In this document: positions 47,998-59,490 of the stretch, one piece after another
Layout: each line of letters starts with the position of its first letter
Position numbering within the stretch: position 1 is the stretch's first letter
Source: Oryzias latipes
Lineage: Eukaryota; Chordata; Actinopteri; Beloniformes; Adrianichthyidae
Reading direction: 5' to 3'
Assembly: GCF_002234675.1 (NCBI RefSeq)
Contig: NC_019879.2
Location: 10,669,325-10,733,324, forward strand
DNA length: 64,000 nucleotides
Notes under the pieces: model-generated
Databases searched by the model: none
What the model was told of the DNA's origin: nothing
Seen by the model: the letters and a program-made list of their open reading frames with translations, nothing else
Program-made: the position numbers and the translations under genes

Positions 47998-48215
47998 TAA
48001 CCCTTGTGCTATCCTAGGCACTTTACCATTGGGAGTGGGGTCATCTAGACCCACTAGACAGTGCCCTGAACCTTTTTTCTTCAATGATTTGTGATCTTCA
48101 CTGGTGTCCATGGATTACATGAAATCTTTCCACCTTTATCCACCTTTGTCATGGTAAGGAGATCACGTCAATGTAGGGGGGGGGGGGGGGTCATCTAAGA
48201 TAGCACAAGGGTTAA
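47998..48215. mobile_element. MITE family B, copy 3
   Basis: Starts ATAACCCTTGTGCTATC and ends GATAGCACAAGGGTTAA with the shared interior; a G-run at 48177-48190 sits near its right end. It lies just downstream of GRTP1. Confidence 0.88.
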
Positions 48216-49527
48216 AATGAAAATAAAATTTTGAAGTTTTATTTTGATAGTACAGAGGAAGTTTTTATTTTGAAACCCAGACCAGTTTCTGGTTCTTCAG
48301 CTTTTTACGTCCGATGCATCAACAGACTAGATTGCGAAAAGCTCTCGATGCAGTGTGGAGTGACAGACATCCGACATGACGGAGGCGATGTTAACATTCT
48401 AATTGATTCATTTTACTTTTTGGTGTCAATGTAACAGATATTCACTGCAAACAGACTAGTGGAAATCCCCCCGCTAGCTAACTCGCTATTGGTGGGATAG
48501 TCCATTGCTGCAGAGGGGAAACATTTTCACACAAGCAGCAATTTAGTAATTTGGGTTTATGTAGGAGTTAAAGAATAGGAATGGAAATCATTTTATTATT
48601 TTCTATTACCTTGGGGCCTCCCAAAACGTTGGGGCAATCACCTCCCTTTGCCTGATGCTAAGTCCGCCCCTGGCTGACGTGAAGGAAGATCAAAGAGCCA
48701 CACAGCCTCATTCCTTAACCTTTATTATCTTTTAAAAAAACAACAATTCAAATAAAACCACTAAAACATGAAATCACTATAGGATGTTAAGATGCTGGAG
48801 GCAAACCACATCAGGAGCACCGCTTTTTTTCCCTCCTCATTGACAGTAAACAAATCTTTGGGGCAGGAACGCGTCCCTTTCATGGCAGCAAGCGAGATGA
48901 GCGAAGGGCTTCCTGTTCTTTTGACCTAGCTTCAATCTCCTTTTTGTAACAGCAGGAAGGCACTGAAACACTAACCAGAGCATTTTGGCCGTTTCCTAAT
49001 GTGCTGGACTTTCAGTGCAGCACCTCTCACTTCAGCCGCCAAAGCCCACAGGAAGGGGGGGGCAAATACATGGCAACCACAAAGAAACCCACCCAGTGGA
49101 TTAATGAGGTTTAGAATAAATGTCAAACGTTGAACGAGTGTAAATGGCAGAAATCTTCCCTTTTTTCAACACCAGTCTTCAGTCTGGGTGACGCCATTTC
49201 CAATGGCCGCCCCCTAAAACACAAGAAAACGTAAGAATGTTCCACTCAGATCCTACAATCCCTTTCATAGAAATCATAAATAGTAAAGCGCAGCCTGACG
49301 ACCCTCAGATCCACAGCAGGACCTGCCTTCCTGTACCAATAATGAGTTTCTGCTCAGAAAGCACAATCAGAAAGAGAAGGAGATTAGTGTTACTCAAAAA
49401 AGGCAAAGAACAGCAAACACACACAGGTCAGGGGGGTGGAGGGCAGCGGGGAGGGTGGAGCTCTGAGGTTCAGGAAACAGTGGTTGACTTTGGGGGCGGG
49501 GCAGCAGCTCTCGGGGACCGGGCGCTC
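48216..49527 (-). other. GRTP1-LAMP1 spacer and probable LAMP1 3' untranslated region
   Basis: GRTP1 and LAMP1 converge here. On the minus strand AATAAA at 48721-48726 is a plausible LAMP1 polyadenylation signal, giving a trailer of about 0.8 kb. No further gene is seen. Confidence 0.5.
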
Positions 49528-52500
49528 TTAGATGGTCTGGTAGCCGGCGTGGCTCCTTTTCCTGCCGATGAGGTACGCCACGAGCACGATGATGACGAGC
49601 CCGGCGAGAGCCGCTCCCACGACGATGGGGATCAGCATGGCGTCTTCATCCAGCTGGCACTCCTCAGCTGACAGACAAACACGCATCTGATGAGCTTTGA
49701 AGAGACGGCGGCTGATGAACGTCCTGCCAGAAGCTCATACCTGCTCCAAACTGCTCCCCCGTCAGACCGAAGGGCTGCACCTGCACCTGAAAGGTGTTGA
49801 TGGACAGCTCCTTGGTCACGGTCAGAGTTTGCTCCTGGCGGCACATGTAGGAGTAGCCCAGGCTTCCTCTCAGGTAATCCAGGCTGCTGTTCTTCACCAA
49901 GAAGGGGCCTGAGCACATTCATGAAGGTGAAAAGGTTCAATTAAACCAAATTGAACCAGACCTTGGCTACATTCACACTGCAGGGCTTAATGCTCAATTC
50001 CGATTTTTTGGAAAAAATCCGATTCACATTGTGAACTCTTGTGCTCGTGGTGATCGGATAAACGCTCTTGTAAAGCTCCATAATATGCACATCCATCTCT
50101 GCAAAAGTTGGGATGTTATTTGTTTTTGTGGGCCAAACGCGGACACACTGCTGAGGCCGAAGACGTCATGGTTGACGTCATGAAATGGGCGGAGCCTCAG
50201 AGATCCAGTCGGCATACTTACAGGTAAGAAAAAGAACAGTGAAAATAACTGGAATGTCTTCTTTTTTATTTAAATCATTCTTTAGTGTGCCAAAGGTAAT
50301 ATATTATCATATTTATGGAAATAGTTTACTCCGAAAGGCTAAGAAAAGCATGATGTAGGCTCTTTAAAGCATGATCACACCAGAGCAGATAAAACTCCTT
50401 TAAATGAACAGAACAGGACTCACTTTTTATGGCAGGCCAGGTTGCGTTCAGAGAAACTTCACTCAGGTGGTATTTATTTGACGTAGTATTCTGGAGGCAA
50501 AAGAGCAAAACTTCAGTCATGATCCTATAATAAAGGCAAAGAAATACAAAAAAACCTCTTGCATAATATTTACCCGACGAATATGTGCATAGTCAAATTT
50601 TCAAATATTGATCATAACTGTGGCTTTTGCGAAGACTGTCCTGAGTCAGTATGTCATCATTTCTATAATGTGGATTTTTGTTGTGCTCTGAAACCAGTTG
50701 GAACAATTTGTATAAAAACATAATTACTTTTATAGTTTTGATACTAAAAACATAGAAAATGTTAATTTATTACTTCAGACAAAATTTTATCTACTAAATG
50801 TAGAGTTAGATAGATTTCTCCTAATTTTTGGGTATTTATTACTGAATTTTATGAGAGTTAAAAATATTTATACTCCCAAAGCGTGCTATCGGGAAACACA
50901 TGCTTGATGAGTAATATTTTTTTTTTGGTTAATTTGTATTGGTTTTTTTCTATTAACCATTTGGTAACTTGTAATTTCTTATTTTCTGTACTTATTTTGT
51001 GTAAAAATGTGTTTATTTGTTTGTAAATGCGTTTATATTCAATAGTTTAAAAAAAAAAACCTCAAGATTCTATCAGGTTCTAGTCGCCACCTAGTGGCCA
51101 TTTCGCGAAGTGCATGACCATAGAATGAGCAGATAGAGGCGGATCTTACCAAAGTGAAAACAAAAGTGAGGTTTTTGATCTGTCCGTCTGCGGTCAGCTG
51201 TAGTACAGCTTTCTTTGAATCACACAAGCCGGACACATTTGTCGACTTTGGCACAACATTTACAACCTCCTGAAAGGTCTGTAAAGACACGGAAAAATTC
51301 ATGTTTACCAACATTTCCATACTTTTATCTCCCCTGAGACCCATTTAGTCCAGGCACCTTATTCTCTGAGACGGAGTTAAAGGAGATGTTGAGCTGCAGG
51401 CCCATGTATGCCAGCAAACAGACCGTGCCGTTGCCATCAGTGAGCTGGTATGTTCCTCTCTCCGGCCTTTCCGGGTCTTTGTGGGGTGCGGCGGTGGTTT
51501 GGGGAGTGGGTGTCGGATCAGCACTATGAGCCTGATGCAGGACAGCAGCTGGAAGAGATATCTGCTTATTCATCAAGTCCCCAAAAAACCGCAAACATGA
51601 AGAAAAGCACACCAACCCTACTCTATAAGCAAGGTTTTACCAAAAGCAGCACACAAGAGTTACATTGGTGTGTTGTGAGTTTTTAGATCAAACTACAGGA
51701 GAGATGCTTTCCTCTGCTAAACTGGTTTGTTCAAAAACGCTTCACATCATGCTGACATGGAACTTTTTAGAAAACACGCTAAAGATCACATGACAGAACA
51801 AAGAAGCACAAAAAATGACTCCAATTTGTCAAAGTTATGAACAACAAAACTCTCTAGAGAAGAAAGGATTACATGAAAACAACCTGGAACAATGAGAAGA
51901 AGTCAGAATGTTTTAAAAATTTAGGAGCTGAAGTAATTTTCTTTTTTAAACTTCACTTAACAGAAAATTTGATTTGAATTGCACTCTTTTGGATTTTACC
52001 ATTTAAAAACAATAAAGCAAACAAAATCTATCAGGAAAATTTTCAATTTATAAACAGTGTTTGATTCCTATTATAACTTATTAGTAGTAGTTCAAGCAGT
52101 TTGGCTGGATGAAATAAAAGTCTGCCTGAAAAGGCCTTTGATGGCAAATTGCTTTTCCCCCCCAAAAGTTGAATTATCTATCCAAGGAAGAATAGATAAT
52201 GAATATGAATAATGCATTGAAAAGTTTATGGAAAAAACTGAACAGTTTCTCTGCGTATTTCATATAAACTGATGGAATTTTCTACAACGGAGCAGACGGC
52301 AGGAGGAGACTCACGGGGCGAAACACTACAGTTGTCCAGAGTGGGGCAAGTGGCCACACAAGTAGCGACTTTCTCATGTACACCGGAGTTTTAGGGCCAC
52401 CAAAAAATAAATAAATAAATAAAATTATGAGATTTTAAGTCGCACATTTTCGAGAAAAACATGTAAATTTACGAGAAAAAAAACTTGTAAATTTACGAGA

Positions 52501-53817
52501 TTAAAGTAGAAGTGAGCATACACCGTCATTAAAATCTCTGTCTCCGTCTCACTGAAGTATAGCGCTCTGTTTTTCTCCACGCGTTTCCATGGTGACTCCG
52601 GAAATCGGCGATCCATTGAGAATGTATTTATGTACTTGCCGTACACGTGCATTAACCCAGGGTTACCAAGTCGAGCGTAATTACGTTAACTCATATCCGG
52701 TCTTTTGGAACCAACATACCCAGAGTAAGCAAGTACAGGCGGACTTCAGCCAGAGTTCAGGGTTAAAGTCAGGGTAGTTTAAAAATGCTTCCTGGAATAC
52801 CCCCCAGCCTTAAAAGCCCTTTGTGGACCTCCAGCCTGGGAGAAGGGAGCTTTGCTGCAACCTGTCTCCACTGCAGCTTGGTGCTCTTCTCCACATTTTT
52901 CTGTAGTTTGTGTTGAACTTTGTGGTTTTTCTGTTCAGGCTCACTTCTGTGTAGTCCTTCGTTTGTGGTTATGTTTAAGTGAAGCTGTAGGGATGAACTT
53001 TTCTTTCCACATATGTTTTCTCCTGTTTAAGTTAGTCTGAGGTTACAGTTTTGTCATTGATTTCCCTTTTCTTTCATTCACAGGCAAGATTTCAGATTTT
53101 AGTTAGGTGGGGTTTTGTTAGTTATTTTGGCCTTGGTTCACCCTGAAGCCGTTTTGCTTCAGCTTAAGTTATTGTTGGTTTTGTATTTATTAATTTGTAA
53201 ATACATTTGTTGTTTTGTATGGAGACAATCGTTTGGTGTTTTAGTTAAAAAAAAACATTACTTTTATTTTATGCTCCTCTAATCGCCCTAGACACAAAAA
53301 AGGGGCATAACAGCTTAATTATGTTCTCCGTTATCAGAAAAACGCAACAAGAATATGTTAAAAAAAAGACCATTTTCAAATTTGGAGTGGGTCTTCAATA
53401 CAGAAAAGTAAGTTATGACTACAGTGACAAAAACTGCAAATAGGTCCTCTGCTGTCAGCAAAAACCTCCAGCCAGCTTTTTACTTCCCATCAGTTAGTGG
53501 TCCTGCCGAAATTCAGGAAGCATGAAGTTTCACGGAGACAAAAAATGTCTGAAACTCTTCCAGCTTTTTTCAAATTACGCCATTATATTAATACCAGGTT
53601 CAGTAATAAAAAAAAAAAAATAAACACTGAGGAAAAGTATACTGCTAGTATACTATGATGAGGGCTCAGCTCGGCTAATTTGGCATCGATCCCGGAGGTG
53701 ATTAAAAAGTCTTATGTACAAGAAAAATAGGTCTGGAGCTAACCAGAAACACTTACCCAGCATCAGCGGTAAGAAAACTCCCAGACACAAACACCGAGCA
53801 GCGGCAACGCGGGTCAT
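49528..53817 (-). CDS. lamp1: LAMP1-like lysosomal membrane glycoprotein with a single luminal domain
   Basis: Type I lysosomal membrane protein. Coding exons in gene order: 53757-53817, 51358-51548, 51150-51278, 50424-50490, 49741-49908, 49528-49667; phases join into 251 residues. Seen: signal peptide (MTRVAAARCLCLGVFLPLML), short Pro/Thr linker (PTPTPQTTAAP), one LAMP domain with four cysteines (GNGTVCLLAYMGLQ, VSGLCDS, SYMCRQE, AEECQLDE), seven N-glycosylation sequons, one membrane span (about 216-239) and tail GRKRSHAGYQTI, the GYxxI lysosomal sorting signal identical to LAMP1. Human LAMP1 has 417 residues and two luminal domains. The 2.2-kb intron between signal peptide and linker shows no first-domain exons. 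CD68 has a similar one-domain plan, but the tail and synteny say LAMP1. Confidence 0.9.
49960..50225. mobile_element. DNA-transposon fragment in a LAMP1 intron
   Basis: The stretch 'cattcacactgcagggctta ... tccgattttttggaaaaaatccg' resembles the terminal region of a common fish DNA transposon. Only one end is visible, so the family is uncertain. Confidence 0.35.
52384..52502. mobile_element. Left half of the palindromic 'ggagttttagggcc' MITE
   Basis: Starts cggagttttagggccacc and continues with tttacgagaaaaaa repeats, matching the complete element at 55594-55733. The right arm is replaced by the neighbouring Harbinger-like piece. Confidence 0.6.
52503..52806 (-). mobile_element. PIF/Harbinger-like 5' fragment (inverted copy)
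   Basis: Inverted relative of 29824-30125; its outer tip on the plus strand reads tgcttcctggaataccccc. The minus frame starting near 52616 reads MDRRFPESPWKRVEKN and YFSETETEILMTVY without a shift, then is cut at the junction with the palindromic MITE. It lies in the first LAMP1 intron. Confidence 0.65.
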
Positions 53818-54077
53818 GTTCTGGCTCTAAAATCACAGCAGCAAAGGACGGAACGCAGTGAGTGAGTTAGCTACTTTTAGCAGCTAGCGCGGCTAACGTT
53901 AGCGTCCGAACAAAACAAAAGAAGCGGGAAATGTGCCAAAATGTCTTAACGATTCAAAAAATAAGCCAATTTCTCTTAAACTAAAGCGACTCTAAACTTT
54001 CTTAATCTTTAGATACAAGCTACGAGTACAATTTCGTCTGCTTGTTGCACAACAATACAGCAAACCCTGACACAAGG

Positions 54078-54114
54078 GTCATGTGACTCTGAAACGCCTA
54101 GAAAGTCACGTGGT
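54078..54114 (-). promoter_or_regulatory. Two CLEAR/TFEB-type E-boxes upstream of LAMP1
   Basis: GTCATGTGAC (54078-54087) and GTCACGTGGT (54105-54114) lie about 260-300 bases upstream of the LAMP1 start. The CLEAR consensus bound by TFEB/TFE3/MITF is GTCACGTGAC, so each differs by one or two bases. LAMP1 is an established TFEB target in mammals; use here is inferred. Confidence 0.65.
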
Positions 54115-54570
54115 GTCATACAGCCTATTGGAGAGCGTTATGTGCGCATTTGCAAAAATTAAAGGGCCAGTGCAGATTTTTTTTTCCATCAGTTTTTCAA
54201 CAACAAATCATATGGTGTCAGTTGACACCTTAAAATCATTTCGAGAACATTTGTTGGCTCGTCGCTAATGGTTAACCATTATGAGTTTAAGTTTTATTAT
54301 TCTGATTAGGTAAAAATACTGATTTTGGCGGGAGGGATGTTCCCTACAAAACGTGTCATACATGAAATCCTGGAGTGGAGAACATCACTGATATGACCCA
54401 ATCAGGTTTGCATTGCAACCATCGACATATATTACGATTGCAACATGTTTTTTAAGATTTGTCCAAACTTGTCTGAACTACTACTATCTTTTTCAGCTTC
54501 TGCATTCTATTAAAGTTGTTGCATACTGCAGACTCCTGCCACTAGATTGTCTGTCTCGCACAGTCCAGAG

Positions 54571-54760
54571 CAGGGGTCTGCAACCTGAGGCCCCAGAGCC
54601 ACATGAAGCTCCTTTATTCCTTGGCTTTGAAGAAAAACACCAACAATTGGAATTAATAATGTTTTATTTTTGGTATTATGAACACTACCAAAATGCTGAC
54701 ATAAGAATAATGATGGCTAAAGGGTTAAATTATTGTCAGAGATGTTTGTTATTGGAATAG
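54571..54760. mobile_element. hAT-like element, left end only
   Basis: Begins CAGGGGTCTGCAACCTGAGG, then 'agagccacatgaagctc', a tip type close to the element at 37810. No right tip was found before the next repeat-like sequence (ttaaagtcccgctatc at 54764). Confidence 0.55.
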
Positions 54761-55089
54761 ATTTAAAGTCCCGCTATCACAATCTCTTTGAACTACATTA
54801 TATTTTGGGCTACATTGCAACAGCAAGCAGCACTGTCTGTGGCTCAGAACTGATTTGATGCTAGCAAATGCACATTGTTGAATTCACTTGCTTAGCAAAT
54901 AAAATAAAACGCCAGAAAGAAAGTGAATATTTTCATGTAATTTTCCAAATGTAACCAGGGCTGAACTCTTTTCTTGGCCGCACAGACCCAGAGGAAGGGT
55001 CACGTTACGTTGAGGATTACAGTTAGGATTAAGATGGTTCACACTGAAAACGATTCGCGGCAGATTTAAGTCAATGGTATAGATGCAAT

Positions 55090-55500
55090 CTCTGGTCCAG
55101 CGGTGCGGAATTTCAAAAAGCAGTGCATTCGCACTACAAAAAATAAAATGTGTTTATCAAATTGTGGTGTGGATTTATGGAACAGATTGGAGGAAGGTTT
55201 AAAACAGAGCAAAGGTTCACATGTATTCACAAAAAACCTACAAGAAGTCACTAATAGAACTTTATAAAGCCAGAAATGATCAATAAAACAAAAAATGTCC
55301 CTTTTACACAGTTGGCATGCAGAATGTAATATAATAGTACAAATCTGTAAATAGAAATACGCGCATCATCAAGCGTTGTAAAAAAGGGTTGGGATCAGAC
55401 AAGATTTCTCTTCAACCCACTCCTTTTAGAGCACACTGTGTTACTTTATGTGTCTATTTTAAACTACCCTGTTAAATCTGCCTACATGAAAAAATAAAAT
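55090..55500 (+). mobile_element. Probable 3' end of a non-LTR retrotransposon (LINE)
   Basis: Around 55165-55265 a frame-shifted translation gives LWNRLEEGLKQSKGS and KNLQEVTNRTL, similar to the C-terminal LWNSLP...FK...L pattern of fish LINE ORF2 proteins, followed by an AT-rich trailer. No reverse transcriptase part is present. Confidence 0.45.
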
Positions 55501-55530
55501 GACAGAATTTCAAATTAGGATAAAAGCTTA

Positions 55531-55970
55531 TCCCTTCATAACCATTCATATCATATATGTATGATACCTGCATATCTGAGAGGCTTTTTTGCGATGGAGT
55601 TTTAGGGCCATAAAAAAAGATTAAAATTACGAGATTTAAAGTCGTACATTTACGAGAAAAAACTTCTCGTAAATTTACGATTTTAAAGTCGCATTTAAAT
55701 AAAAAATGTTGTTAACTGGCCCTGAAACTCCATCTTACCTTTTTAAGTAGCATGATCCAAAATTTCCTTAAAAACTCATTGCATATACCGGTAACTGTTT
55801 TCTGTCTGTAGTTTGTTATTATTCCACTAGGGGCAGTAGAAGGGCTTTTCCTGTTCATTTCAAAATGGCTGCCTCCTTGTAATCTCAAAAACACTTTTGG
55901 GGGGGAAAAGTTAAGCTAATTTTCTAAACTTTATGGTGAGACTAATTAATATTTTGTTATCCTTTTTTTA
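55531..55970 (+). repeat. Interspersed repeat E, copy 1, interrupted by a palindromic MITE
   Basis: Shares with 63246-63500 the order 'ataaccatt', 'atccaaa.tttcctt', 'attccactaggggcagtaga', 'cctgttcatttcaaaatggc', 'atctcaaaaacacttttgg'. The copy at 63 kb lacks the 140-bp palindromic element present here, so that element is a later insertion. Confidence 0.7.
55594..55733. mobile_element. Palindromic MITE (ATGGAGTTTTAGGGCCA tips)
   Basis: ATGGAGTTTTAGGGCCA at the left and TGGCCCTGAAACTCCAT at the right are inverted repeats. The centre is itself a hairpin (acgagaaaaaacttctcgt). It sits within repeat E and is related to 52384-52502. Confidence 0.78.
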
Positions 55971-56189
55971 GATTAATACTTACTGTATTGAAACAATGCA
56001 TATTTTTTTTAACATGAATACTTTATATTACAGTTACACCATGTTAAAAATCCTTTGAGGCAGTATGGCATCAACTAGAAGTCACTGAGCGGTACGGTGC
56101 ATTTTGGTCCGCTGGTTCGGTTAAGAATGGTCCAGGCCCAGAGCTGCCATTGATTGGAGCTGGGGCCTGCCCTACATACTTAATATACA

Positions 56190-57100
56190 CAAAAACACTC
56201 ACGTAGGGTCCTGTGGGGGACACATTTGGACGATCAGATTCCGCTGTTGAAGAGTGGAGGAGTCTGTATTGCCCCGGTCCAGCAAATGTTAATTGCACGT
56301 CTTTAGAACACATACGTACACACACACAGCGAGAGGCGGATGGTCATGTTGTTCCCTGTCGTGGTGGTGGGGCGGGCAAGCATCTGCTGCCAGGGCATTG
56401 GTGGGGTCCTGAGGGTTTCTTGCGCCCCTGACCTTGCAGTTCTTTTCCACGCGGTGAGGATGCCCACAACATCTGAGCTGGGTGGATCGAATCCCCCGAG
56501 AAGCAGCTAGTGCCCCTTTCTGGGCACACCAGGGTGCCCCAGTATTTCCATCTACGTAATTCCTCACAGCAACTAGAGTCTGGTCCTCAGGCTCAACATC
56601 CCCTGGCCCTGTCTGGGGCCAGGGGATGCTAGTCGGCGGTGTCTGCCTTCCCAGTCAGGTGCTTGGTTTCTGCCGCTTCCCCATGCTTGTCCTAATTAAC
56701 GCTGGAAGACAACTTGCCCGGGTGTGCAGTGCGGGCTAGCCATGGGTGGTCCCGGCCTGCCTCTAGGGATGGGGGCAGGTGGGGCCTCAGGACTCCCGAG
56801 CAGTGACATGCCTCGGTGCAGTTGGGACATAGGGTCTGGGCCCGGAGCACCTTGGGGTGAGACTGATCCCAGCCCTGGCTGGGGCTCTGGGTCTGCGCAC
56901 TTTCTGTTCCTCCTACTTCTTGACTGGGGAGCTGCTGGGTCTTAGCCTCTGGCTCTGTCTCCTTGGTGGGGGTCCGGTATGCGTGATGGTGGTTGCTACC
57001 GGGTCTTTGTCTGGCGGTGGGGCTCTGCCACTGGCTCTGGGGTGTGGGGTGCGGGCAGGCCTGCTGCCTTTGCTGGAACTTTCAATGTGATCAAGGTACA
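56190..57100. other. GC-rich island of unknown origin
   Basis: About 0.9 kb of G- and C-rich sequence (for example cccctggccctgtctggggc, gatgggggcaggtggggcc) in an AT-rich neighbourhood. Several frames are open because stops are rare; none shows a known domain or clear splice structure. It might be a transposon part or an RNA gene. A T/C-rich tract follows (57398-57470), then AATAAAG (about 57519). Confidence 0.5.
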
Positions 57101-57829
57101 CTCTAAGAAGCACACATTCATTCAACCCACCTGCTTTTTCACTTTTGCACAAATATGGGCAGGGGTAGTCTTTTTACAACCCTCTCCGAGAATATTGGCG
57201 ATGCAAATTGTATGTGTATATGTCTGTGTGCATAAATCATGTGAGATAAATCTTCCATCATTAATGTATGACTATATTTAAAACCTGTAAATAGCTTTGA
57301 GCACACTATTTGTTGGTGTGTGTGTGTATGTGCATGTGAGAACTAAGTCATGGAATTTGCTTATGATACTCCTATGTTGTGACTCTGTATTATTGACTGC
57401 CCCCCCATCTCCCCCATCTTAACCCACTTATCCCCCATCTCCAACTTCCCACTCTCTCCCTCTCTTTTCCTTTTCCGTTTGCTCCAACAAGGAATGCATA
57501 TAAATATAATTATTATAAATAAAGCTTAGCCTCAAGTACAAAAGGGGTTTATAAAAACATACTCTCTGTTTGTCTGAAGATCCATAAACCCCGATTGTAA
57601 CAGTACAATCTGTCCAACACAAGAGGCCATCCGCTCTGATCTGCTTGCTCAGCTGTTGGACTGGACAGGGAAAAAAAATATAATGGTCCGGGCAATTCAG
57701 GCAAGCGTTTCAGCTCAAAGTTGGAGCGCCACAGCTCATGCGGGGGTGAAGCTAACAACCACAACAACGGAGGTCTCCCTGATGCTCATTTTTTTCTGCT
57801 TGGGTTTTGGTACTTTGTATCTACAAAGC

Positions 57830-58168
57830 ATTTCAGGCAGACAACTCTTGCAGTAAGAAATATTTATTTGACATACTTAATTTTTCACATTCTTTAAGTT
57901 GGCATTCACATCTTTTCGTTTGCCATAAGGCTCCGTTCAATTCCATCAGAAATTTCCATAAAACTTTCGGGTAACAAAACCCCCCTTTACGGAACCCACA
58001 GGTGGAAGCCAGGGAGGAGGTAGGGGCGAAGAATGAACGCTAAAGGTAAGAAAGAGAATGAACAACTGCGCACCTGGGCTTAAATAGGACGCTGAGCAGG
58101 TGAGTTAATTGACTGAACCGCCCTAGGGTAGTTACCTGTAAAACAATGCTGCGAGTGCCTGCCTGAAA
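57830..58168 (-). mobile_element. Repeat family C, copy 2 (inverted)
   Basis: Tips ATTTCAGGCAGACAAC and GTGCCTGCCTGAAA. On the minus strand it carries cagcgtcctatttaagcc and ggcttccacctgtgggttcc, matching 42429-42750. The tatttaag could be a TATA-like element and aataaatat a polyadenylation-like one. Confidence 0.65.
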
Positions 58169-59490
58169 ACACGACAAGTCGTCATTTCGTATTGTTTGAA
58201 AGAAGATTGCGGGCGGCAGAGAGGAATACAGACACTTTCTTGGAGCTTTCTTTTGTTGCACTGACCTTCAGCCAATCAACAGGTCTCAACAGTAGCTCTG
58301 CCCCAACCAGTTTGTTCCATTTTTCTATGGACCTGCAACCCACAGCCCCAAAATGGTACACTTTGTCCAGTTTAATGGGTCCAATTTATAATGGAAACAT
58401 GCGAAATGCCAGACTGGAGCAGACCGGCCCGCTCAGTGGAAATGAAGCAAAAGGGTTTTTTTCTGGAACACTCTTGTCAATATTTTTACCTCTTAAAATA
58501 ACATTGATGTGAGCAAAGACATATTAAATCACACAACGTATCATATTTGAGGTTATCTATATTTCATAAAATGATTTTGCAAAGGTTTTTGTTTTTTTCC
58601 ATTGTGGATTTCATTGACATCTTAAATAAAACATTAACAAATACATGTCTGTCCATTCCTTGACATAGTGGGCTTTTACAGGGTTAAAAAAAAAAAAAAT
58701 TTAGACATGTTGCATAATCCAAACCATCTTTACAAGTATCTCACAGAAAATATAAAGGAAATAAGCCATCATAATTTAAAGAGCAGTATCCAAGCATTAC
58801 CCAGCCAATAGAGTTAACAGCTAAAACCCCAATTCAGATTAAATCCAACTAAAAGCTAAATAATTTAATATTTTCAATGGGTGATTTCAGTTTAACCCCA
58901 AACACATCCCAGATTAGTTTAATAAATGCAGTATCGTATTGTAAAGTAAGTGTGACTCCCCAAGAATAAAAGTGTCACCCACTGCTAAAATATGGTACGA
59001 ACAGAAATATTAATTGGGATTTGAGATTAATTTGTAGAAGGGTAGTGGGATTGGGTACAAGAATCAGCATAATGTCTGAAGAATTATTGCCTGATATTTT
59101 GTGTTGAGAAAAAATGTCTCCCAAAAACTGGGCAGATAAAATTGAAAAAGCTTTAGTGAAAGATTCGAGTTCTGTTTGTTGCCTTTATTTTAAAATCAAT
59201 GTTTAACTTTATTTTGTCGTCCTATAGTGTAAAACCAAAGGAATAGGTGAAAATAAAAAACAAATAACACTCTGCTCTCTGACTTTATCCAAATGGCTTT
59301 GCAGTGAAGTTAGATCTAAAAGCGGCGAAACAAACATTCAGAGACGCTACACACAGCCGCATTCTGTAGAAAACTGTTGAGCCTAGTGTAAGGGGTTACA
59401 GAGGAGACACCGCCTCCCCGTCTCAGCCCACGGACAGGTTCAGCCACTTCAGATCACAGAGGAGACCTGCAGGCAGGAGGACAGAGAGCC
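58169..59490. other. Intergenic DNA before the CD247-like gene
   Basis: No supported gene. An open frame at 58192-58512 has no recognised motif. From 59400 the sequence becomes more balanced in composition and may be the 5' exon and promoter of the next gene. Confidence 0.4.

Noticed and set aside
49237-49671. 144-codon plus-strand frame
   Set aside because: Mostly antisense to the last LAMP1 exon.
52425-52652. Possible missing LAMP1 exon on the minus strand
   Set aside because: The frame encodes the Harbinger-like MDRRF protein start, not a LAMP domain.
56724-57281. Several overlapping GC-rich open frames
   Set aside because: Open mainly because stop codons are rare in GC-rich DNA; no domain or splice pattern.
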